From assembly GCF_027497215.1 (NCBI RefSeq), contig NZ_CP114904.1, forward strand, positions 5,289,001-5,353,000: a stretch of 64,000 bases of DNA. The letters are read 5' to 3'. Each line of letters begins with the position of its first letter. Positions within the stretch are counted from its first letter, which is position 1. Under the pieces are notes generated by a model. That model did no database searches, was not told the origin of the DNA, and saw only the letters and a program-made list of their open reading frames with translations. Below are positions 59,231-64,000 of this stretch, one piece after another. This DNA is from Micromonospora sp. WMMD812 (GTDB lineage: Bacteria > Actinomycetota > Actinomycetes > Mycobacteriales > Micromonosporaceae). Both the position numbers and the translations under genes were made by a program.

Positions 59231-59259
59231 TTCTCCTGGTCAGCCGCTGACCAGGAGAA
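59231..59259 (-). terminator. Terminator of yajQ
   Basis: Arms TTCTCCTGGTCAGC (59231-59244) and GCTGACCAGGAGAA (59246-59259), almost no loop in the strict sense; effectively a 12-bp stem with a 5-nt loop. The remaining ~190 nt to 59041 contain no gene. Confidence 0.7.
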
Positions 59260-59269
59260 GCGACAGCTC

Positions 59270-59764
59270 CTACCGATAGTTGGTGAACTGGAGGGCGACC
59301 CCGAAGTCCTCGCCCTTGAGCAGGGCGATGACGGCCTGGAGGTCGTCCTTCTTCTTGCCGGTGACCCGCAGCTGGTCGCCCTGGATCTGGGCCTGGACGC
59401 CCTTCGGGCCCTCGTCGCGGATCTTCTTGCTGATCGCCTTGGCCTTGTCCGAGTCGATGCCCTGGATGACCTTCGCGTCGATCTTGAACACCTTGCCGGA
59501 CGGGCGCGGGTCGCCCGCGTCCAGCGACTTCAGCGAGATGTTCCGCTTGACCAGCTTCTCCTTGAAGACGTCCAGCGCGGCCCGCACCCGCTCCTCGGTC
59601 TCGGCCTGGAGGCCGATCGCCTCCTCACCCGACCAGGAGATCTCGGCGCCGGTGCCCCGGAAGTCGAACCGCGTCGCGAGCTCCTTCTCCGCCTGCCGGA
59701 GGGCGTTGTCGACCTCCTGGCGGTCGACCTTGCTCACGATGTCGAACGACGGGTTGGCTGCCAT
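59270..59764 (-). CDS. yajQ: YajQ-family nucleotide-binding protein
   Basis: 164 residues. Start set at ATG 59764 rather than 59770, because AGGAG is only 1 nt from the latter but 7 nt from the former, giving [20 protein letters not shown] as N-terminus. The family fold is two ferredoxin-like domains; [13 protein letters not shown] and [20 protein letters not shown] are typical. YajQ proteins bind nucleotides, and in Xanthomonas c-di-GMP. Potentially relevant to the GGDEF-EAL protein 2 kb away. Confidence 0.95.
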   Translation of the reverse strand: MAANPSFDIVSKVDRQEVDNALRQAEKELATRFDFRGTGAEISWSGEEAIGLQAETEERVRAALDVFKEKLVKRNISLKSLDAGDPRPSGKVFKIDAKVIQGIDSDKAKAISKKIRDEGPKGVQAQIQGDQLRVTGKKKDDLQAVIALLKGEDFGVALQFTNYR

Positions 59765-59868
59765 GCTCATGCTCCTGCTGTCCGGCGGTCTCTGGCGTGC
59801 CGTCGCCCGCTGAGCAGCGGTACGACCCCCTGACGGTACCCGGTTGCGCCCCGGCCGGGTGGAGCCGC

Positions 59869-59874
59869 TATCCT
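59869..59874 (+). promoter_or_regulatory. Candidate -10 of tRNA-Tyr
   Basis: TATCCT, 39 nt upstream of the mature tRNA; TTGCGC at 59844-59849 would be the -35 with a long 19-nt spacer. Confidence 0.35.
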
Positions 59875-59912
59875 TGCTTCCGCCGCCGCGTCACGACGTG
59901 GCGGGGTGCCCT

Positions 59913-59996
59913 GGCGGGTTGCCCGAGCGGCCAATGGGAGCGGACTGTAAATCCGTCGCGAAAGCTACAGAGGTTCGAATCCTCTACCCGCCACCA
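59913..59996 (+). tRNA. tRNA-Tyr (GTA)
   Basis: 84 nt including an encoded CCA (59994-59996). Acceptor stem GGCGGGT pairs with ACCCGCC (59986-59992), discriminator A. Anticodon GTA at 59947-59949 in loop CTGTAAA. T-arm AGAGG-TTCGAAT-CCTCT is perfect. A long variable arm is present, as in bacterial type II tRNA-Tyr. Confidence 0.96.
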
Positions 59997-60005
59997 GGGA
60001 ACGGT

Positions 60006-60043
60006 AAGGCCCTTGACTTGCGGAAACGCTGGTCAAGGGCCTT
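60006..60043 (+). terminator. Terminator of tRNA-Tyr
   Basis: Perfect 12-bp arms AAGGCCCTTGAC (60006-60017) and GTCAAGGGCCTT (60032-60043) with a 14-nt loop, 10 nt after the CCA. Confidence 0.8.
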
Positions 60044-60217
60044 CGTCGTCTCCGACACGTGATGACTGCTGTCGCCCTTGGCGATCCGCCTGATCGGGCA
60101 CGTTCCGGGCAGGCGCGGAGCCTCGCTGAGGCTAGGGTGGGCGACCAAACACGGTGCGGCCCTTCGCGCCGACCCGAAGCCACGGGTCCGGGGCTTCCCG
60201 GAGGCGAGGAGACGTCC

Positions 60218-60877
60218 GTGCACGACGACGATCTGACCCACTCGTTGTCTTCCCCGGCCACCGCCGAGAGCGATCCGGCCGGCTGGTTCGAGCGGCTCTA
60301 CGCCGACGCCGAGCGGGGCGAAGCGGTCGTCCCGTGGGACCTCGACCGGGCGCATTCCCTGCTCAGCGAGTGGACCGACCGGGCCCGGCCGGACGGATCC
60401 GGCCGGCGCGCCGTGGTCGTCGGGTGCGGCTTCGGCCGCGATGCCGAACACCTGTCCCGCCTCGGCTTCGCCACCGTCGCCTTCGACGTCTCTCCCACGG
60501 CGGTACGGGCGGCTCGCCGCCGCCACCCGGGCTCCCCGGTCCGCTACGAGACCGCCGACCTGCTCGACCCGCCGCACGACTGGCTGGGCGGGTTCGACTT
60601 CGTGCTGGAGAGCATGAACGTGCAGGCCCTGCCGGCCGAGCTGCGGCGGCGGGCGATCCCGGCGGTCGGCCGGCTGATCGCGCCGGACGGGACGCTGCTG
60701 GTGATCGCGGCCGGCCGGCGGGACGACGAGGTCGTCGAGGGCCCGCCCTGGCCGCTGACCCGGGCGGAGGTCGACGCCTTCGCGGCCGGCCCGCTGACCC
60801 CGGCCCGGGTCGAGGAGATCCTCGCCCCCGACGGGGGGATCCGCTGGCGCGCGGAGTTCCGGCGCGCCTGCGGCTAG
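60218..60877 (+). CDS. Class I methyltransferase, thiopurine-methyltransferase-like
   Basis: 219 residues; GTG 60218 with GAGGAG about 6 nt upstream, preferred to an ATG further upstream. WFERLYADAERGEAVVPWDL is the TPMT/TehB-type N-terminus. Motif I VVVGCGFGRDAEHL, acidic AFDVSP, then ADLLDPP and FDFVLESMNVQAL. SAM-dependent; acceptor unknown, possibly a small thiol, selenium or tellurium compound. Confidence 0.88.
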   Translation: MHDDDLTHSLSSPATAESDPAGWFERLYADAERGEAVVPWDLDRAHSLLSEWTDRARPDGSGRRAVVVGCGFGRDAEHLSRLGFATVAFDVSPTAVRAARRRHPGSPVRYETADLLDPPHDWLGGFDFVLESMNVQALPAELRRRAIPAVGRLIAPDGTLLVIAAGRRDDEVVEGPPWPLTRAEVDAFAAGPLTPARVEEILAPDGGIRWRAEFRRACG

Positions 60878-61100
60878 CACCGCCGGCCCGCGGGTCGGGG
60901 CGGGCATCCAAACCGGGCGGCGCGCGGCGAGCCGGTCGTACCGCTCGTGGCGGCCAACGTGATTTACGGGCTGCTCGCCGATGAGCGGCTTACTTTCCAC
61001 CCGGACGCCAGAGATCAACTTCCCATGCGGACGGCGAGGGGAGCCTCCGGCCCATCGATTTTGTCCGATAGGACCCACTAGCGCTGTCGCCCGGAGCGGG

Positions 61101-61106
61101 TATGGT
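61101..61106 (+). promoter_or_regulatory. -10 hexamer upstream of small frame
   Basis: TATGGT followed by exactly 7 nt and GTG at 61114, the same layout as the leaderless genes elsewhere in this window. Confidence 0.35.
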
Positions 61107-61113
61107 GGTCGAT

Positions 61114-61239
61114 GTGCGAGTCGCGGCCGCGGGGTGGAGGCCGACCATCAAGGTTACGCACAGTGATCAAGGGGGGTCGGGTCAGAGATCGCCCGGGCCG
61201 TTGAGGCGAAATGTGCTGAAGGTCGTAACAGGCGTTTGA
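61114..61239 (+). CDS. Candidate 41-residue small protein
   Basis: GTG to TGA, 42 codons. The product begins MRVAAAGWRPTIKVTHSD, is basic (PLRRNVLKVV near the end) and has no membrane helix. Supported only by the promoter spacing and a reasonable composition; codon third positions are less GC-rich than in neighbouring genes, which speaks against it or for a young gene. Family unknown. Confidence 0.35.
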   Translation: MRVAAAGWRPTIKVTHSDQGGSGQRSPGPLRRNVLKVVTGV

Positions 61240-61357
61240 TGAATTGCCCACCCCACCGGCAGGCTCGTGATCTGGCGCGGCGCGGATGGTGGCAGCGGTC
61301 CGAACGGCGGAACGTCGTCGCCGCCCGGCCCGATGGTGTCCTCACCGCTTTTCTGCC

Positions 61358-61369
61358 TACCCCGGGGTA
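61358..61369. promoter_or_regulatory. Palindrome TACCCCGGGGTA
   Basis: Perfect 12-bp palindrome partly overlapping TATGGC (61368-61373), upstream of the small peptide and GGDEF-EAL genes; candidate operator. Confidence 0.35.
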
Positions 61370-61425
61370 TGGCACGATCGTGGAACCTCCACCATCCCTG
61401 TGACACTTCCCCGACAGGAGCAAAC

Positions 61426-61569
61426 ATGTCTGGTCGAAGCCTGGGCCGACTGGTCGGCTCGCTCCTCGTGCTGGCCGCCGTTCTCGGTGGACTGTTCGGC
61501 AGCGACCTCTCCGGCTCGGAGGCTGTTCAGATGACAGACGTCGTCTGGGGTGCCGGCACCCTCCGGTAG
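61426..61569 (+). CDS. Small hydrophobic peptide upstream of GGDEF-EAL gene
   Basis: 47 residues; ATG 61426 with AGGAG 5 nt upstream. One hydrophobic segment (LGRLVGSLLVLAAVLGGLFG) could be a membrane helix or signal peptide, followed by a short polar tail ending WGAGTLR. It ends 59 nt before the cyclic-di-GMP gene and is probably co-transcribed with it. Unknown family; it might be a leader peptide or a small partner of the membrane protein. Confidence 0.65.
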   Translation: MSGRSLGRLVGSLLVLAAVLGGLFGSDLSGSEAVQMTDVVWGAGTLR

Positions 61570-61628
61570 TTCGACGCCGTCGGCGGTGACGACGTCACCT
61601 GCTGACGACTTCTCGCAGAGGGAGCGGT

Positions 61629-64000
61629 ATGGCGAGGCGTGACCAACGACGGAAGTCCACGGACCACGCCTGGCTCATCACCGGTCCACTGGCGCTGATC
61701 GCGGTCGTTTGTTCCACTGCGATCAGCGTCGTCTCTGACGAGCCCTTCGGCGACTGGGGGCTCGCGTTCCTGATCTTCCTGGCGATGGCGGGCATCAGCA
61801 TCCCGGTGCTGAACTTCGTCGTCCGGCGGCAGTCCGTGGGCGTCACGCTCACCGAGATCCCGCTGGTGGTGGCTCTCTTCTTCCTGCCACCACTCACCGT
61901 GGTGCTGATCTATACGCTCGCCGCGCTGATCTGGAGCATCTACCAGCGGTTCTCGCCGGCCAAGTTCTGGTTCAACGTCGCCCGGGCCGCCGGCGCCACG
62001 TCGCTGGCCAGCCTGCTCCTCCAGGGCCTGCCGCCTCTGAAGGGCGTGGGACCGGGAACGTGGGGCAGTCTGTTCCTCGCGGTCAACGTGATCACTCTGG
62101 TCAGCCTGGTCTCGGTGGTCGGCGTCCATGTGCTCCTCCAGGGTTGGCAGGCGGGCCGGGAAGCGCTGCGGACCACTCCGTCCGTGTTGCTGACCACGTC
62201 GATCAACGCCTCGGTCGGGCTCCTGGTCCTGATCGCCCTGAAGACCACCTGGTGGTCCGCCCTGCTGCTGGCGGCTCTCTTCTCGGCCCTCGTCCTGGTC
62301 TACCGGTCCTACGCGCAGTTCTTCCGCCAGCACCGCACGTTGACCGGGATGTACGACCTGTCCCGGCTGATCACCACCAGCGGCGCCGACGGGGACCTGG
62401 CCGACGTCCTGCTCGACCGGGTCCGCGCCCTGATGCAGGCCGAGTACGCGACGCTCTGGCTCCCCGCGCAGGGCCGTCATCCCGAGGTGCTGTTGACCGC
62501 CAAGGTCGACGCGTCCGGGCTGCTCGACGTCGCGCCCACTCCGGCACTGCTCCGCGAGCAGGCGCGGAGCCTGGGTAAGACCGTGTCCATGGGGCGGCTG
62601 CTCGGGGACGAGACGGAGCTGCGCGGTGAGATCAGCGCCCGTCAGATCAAAGACGTGATCGTCGTGCCGCTCCGGTCCGGACAGGCGGTGATCGGCACCC
62701 TCGAGGTGGCCAACCGGCTGAGCGACATCGGCCACTTCACCCCCGGCGACATTCCGATCTTCGAGACCGTCGCGGCGCACGCCGCGGTTGCGCTGGAGAA
62801 CTCCCGACTGGTCGACCGGCTGCGCCACGACGCGTACCACGACGCGTTGACCAGGCTGCCCAACCGCCGGCGGATCACCGGCGCGCTCGACGAGTCGGTC
62901 AAGATCCGGGCACCCGGTGAGGTGGTGGCGCTGCTCCTCTTCGACGTCGACGGGTTGCGTCAGGTCAACGAGTCGCTCGGCCACGCCGCCGGCGACAAGG
63001 TCCTCGCCGAGGTGGCCGACCGGCTCCGCGCGTCGGCGCCGTCGTCGGCGCTGGTCGGGCGCGCCGGGGGCGACGAGTTCCTGGTGACGATGCGGCTGGA
63101 GAGCGCCGAGGCGGCCCTGGACCTGGCGGCCCAACTGCGGGAACAGATCCGCGACGAGATGGTCTTCGACGCGCTCACCCTGGACGTCGACACCGCGGTC
63201 GGGGTCGCCGTCCACCCCGACCACGGCAGTGACGCGGCGACCCTGCTGCAACGGGTGGACCTGGCCGCCACGGCGGCGAAGTCGGTCCCCGGCGGCGTGC
63301 AGCTGTTCAACCCGGCCCTGGAGTCCCGGTCGCTGCGCCGGCTCGGCCTCGCCGGCGATCTGCGCCGGGCGCTGGACGACGGCGCGCTGGAGGTCTACTT
63401 CCAGCCCAAGGTCACCCTGCGGGAACGCCGGTTGGTCGGGGTGGAGTGCCTGGCCCGCTGGGAGCACCCGGCCCACGGCACGGTCGCCCCGGAGGACTTC
63501 GTCGCGGTGGCCGAGCACACCGGCCAGCTCGGCCGGCTCACCGAGGTGGTGCTCCGGGAGGGGCTGCGGCGCAGCCGGGACTGGGCGCAGGCCGACCAGC
63601 CACTGTCCGTCGCGGTCAACCTCAGTCCGCGTACGCTCACCGACCAGCACTTCCCCGATCTCGTCCAGGACCTGCTCACCGAGTACGGGGTGGCGCCGCA
63701 GCGGCTCACCCTGGAGATCACCGAGGCCGGCGTGCTCGACGGCACGGACCGGCCGATCCCCACTCTGCGCCGACTGCGTGACCTGGGCGTACGGCTCTCG
63801 GTGGACGACTTCGGCACGGGCGACTCGTCCCTGGCCCACCTGCGCCGGTTGCCGGTGCACGAGGTGAAGGTCGACCGCTCCTTCGTGCAGGGCATGGCCA
63901 CCGACCCGGGGGACCTCGCCATCGTGAACGCGGTGGTCACCCTGTCCCAGCAGTTCGGCCTGGCCGTGGTCGCCGAGGGGGTGGAGAGCGAGCTGACGCT
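61629..64000 (+). CDS. Membrane GAF-GGDEF-EAL cyclic-di-GMP enzyme (3' end missing)
   Basis: 790 codons are visible and the frame is still open at the right edge. ATG 61629 has GAGGGAGCGG just upstream. About seven membrane helices (~15-235) form a sensor region, then a GAF domain (~255-400, DLADVLLDRVRALMQAEYAT). The diguanylate cyclase domain has intact GGDEF at 480-484 (RAGGDEF), and the phosphodiesterase domain begins near 590 (YFQPKV) with ECLAR (E606) for the ExLxR motif, NLSPRTL, LEITE, DDFGTGDSSL, VKVDRSFV and AEGVE. Both active sites look complete, so it could make and break c-di-GMP. It ends before the last EAL helices. Confidence 0.94.
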   Translation, partial: MARRDQRRKSTDHAWLITGPLALIAVVCSTAISVVSDEPFGDWGLAFLIFLAMAGISIPVLNFVVRRQSVGVTLTEIPLVVALFFLPPLTVVLIYTLAALIWSIYQRFSPAKFWFNVARAAGATSLASLLLQGLPPLKGVGPGTWGSLFLAVNVITLVSLVSVVGVHVLLQGWQAGREALRTTPSVLLTTSINASVGLLVLIALKTTWWSALLLAALFSALVLVYRSYAQFFRQHRTLTGMYDLSRLITTSGADGDLADVLLDRVRALMQAEYATLWLPAQGRHPEVLLTAKVDASGLLDVAPTPALLREQARSLGKTVSMGRLLGDETELRGEISARQIKDVIVVPLRSGQAVIGTLEVANRLSDIGHFTPGDIPIFETVAAHAAVALENSRLVDRLRHDAYHDALTRLPNRRRITGALDESVKIRAPGEVVALLLFDVDGLRQVNESLGHAAGDKVLAEVADRLRASAPSSALVGRAGGDEFLVTMRLESAEAALDLAAQLREQIRDEMVFDALTLDVDTAVGVAVHPDHGSDAATLLQRVDLAATAAKSVPGGVQLFNPALESRSLRRLGLAGDLRRALDDGALEVYFQPKVTLRERRLVGVECLARWEHPAHGTVAPEDFVAVAEHTGQLGRLTEVVLREGLRRSRDWAQADQPLSVAVNLSPRTLTDQHFPDLVQDLLTEYGVAPQRLTLEITEAGVLDGTDRPIPTLRRLRDLGVRLSVDDFGTGDSSLAHLRRLPVHEVKVDRSFVQGMATDPGDLAIVNAVVTLSQQFGLAVVAEGVESELT

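Larger units (their letters stand above)
60878..61425 (+). other. 548-nt region with one candidate small gene
   Basis: Apart from the 41-codon frame at 61114-61239 I see no gene. Other structure: a GTCCGATAGGAC dyad near 61063 and a 12-bp palindrome TACCCCGGGGTA at 61358-61369, 57 nt before the next start. I found no recognisable riboswitch pattern. Confidence 0.45.

Noticed and set aside
60878..61425. c-di-GMP or c-di-AMP riboswitch before the GGDEF-EAL gene
   Set aside because: I could not match the conserved core bases of either riboswitch class.

Overview
The window is very GC-rich (clearly above 70%), tightly packed on both strands, uses many GTG and some TTG starts, and carries typical actinobacterial families: an eukaryotic-type Ser/Thr kinase, a SARP regulator, MoeZ, DUF3107, paired DUF3152 proteins, a SigE-type ECF sigma factor and a second partial nuo cluster. 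Gene content and the intergenic repeats suggest a member of the Micromonosporaceae, probably Micromonospora; there is no 16S gene here to prove it. It looks like chromosome core and sub-core. I see no prophage, insertion sequence, integrase or CRISPR array.

Layout. 1-6.1 kb: end of a membrane-anchored spermidine-synthase-like protein, a Ser/Thr kinase with an extracellular CBM2-like domain, a TrkA/TrkH potassium system and a secreted glycerophosphodiesterase. 6.5-11.3 kb: a complete branched-chain-amino-acid-type ABC transporter operon (binding protein, two ATPases, two permeases). 11.4-20.7 kb: an SDR, a lipoprotein, a membrane-linked SARP regulator, a RecQ helicase fused to a phosphoribosyltransferase-like domain, a His-rich exported protein, a small HTH regulator, a small membrane protein and a methyltransferase. 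20.8-33.1 kb: a block of housekeeping-type genes (DEAD-box RNA helicase, ferritin-like protein, DUF3107, TetR, a 1054-residue disordered protein, alpha/beta hydrolase, two DUF3152 proteins, moeZ, a prenyltransferase-repeat protein). 33.1-35.5 kb: proBA. 35.6-41.1 kb: an alkyltransferase-like DNA repair protein, a GPH-type transporter, a PLP-dependent lyase/decarboxylase, a tiny secreted decapeptide-repeat protein, and an ECF sigma factor with an overlapping membrane partner.

41.4-54.6 kb: a broken-up complex I cluster, nuoB / nuoCH / nuoIJKLMN, interrupted on both strands by a DUF2252 protein, a glucose-dehydrogenase-like enzyme, a glutathionyl-hydroquinone-reductase-like enzyme and a SnoaL-like protein. 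nuoA, nuoD and nuoEFG are absent. 54.8-64 kb: HtpX, an MFS permease, a divergent ArsR/cation-efflux pair, YajQ, tRNA-Tyr, a methyltransferase, two small peptides and a membrane GAF-GGDEF-EAL protein that runs off the right edge.

The most unusual item is the 80-codon gene at 39037-39279: a signal peptide followed by exactly five decapeptides that all begin IGPGPG. Other points of interest are the RecQ-phosphoribosyltransferase fusion, the SARP-membrane-helix-hairpin-helix fusion, at least a dozen start codons placed 6-8 nt behind a -10 hexamer (leaderless mRNAs), two copies of a GATCATG inverted repeat (one covering a start codon), and a 56-bp tandem repeat at the nuoM/nuoN junction.
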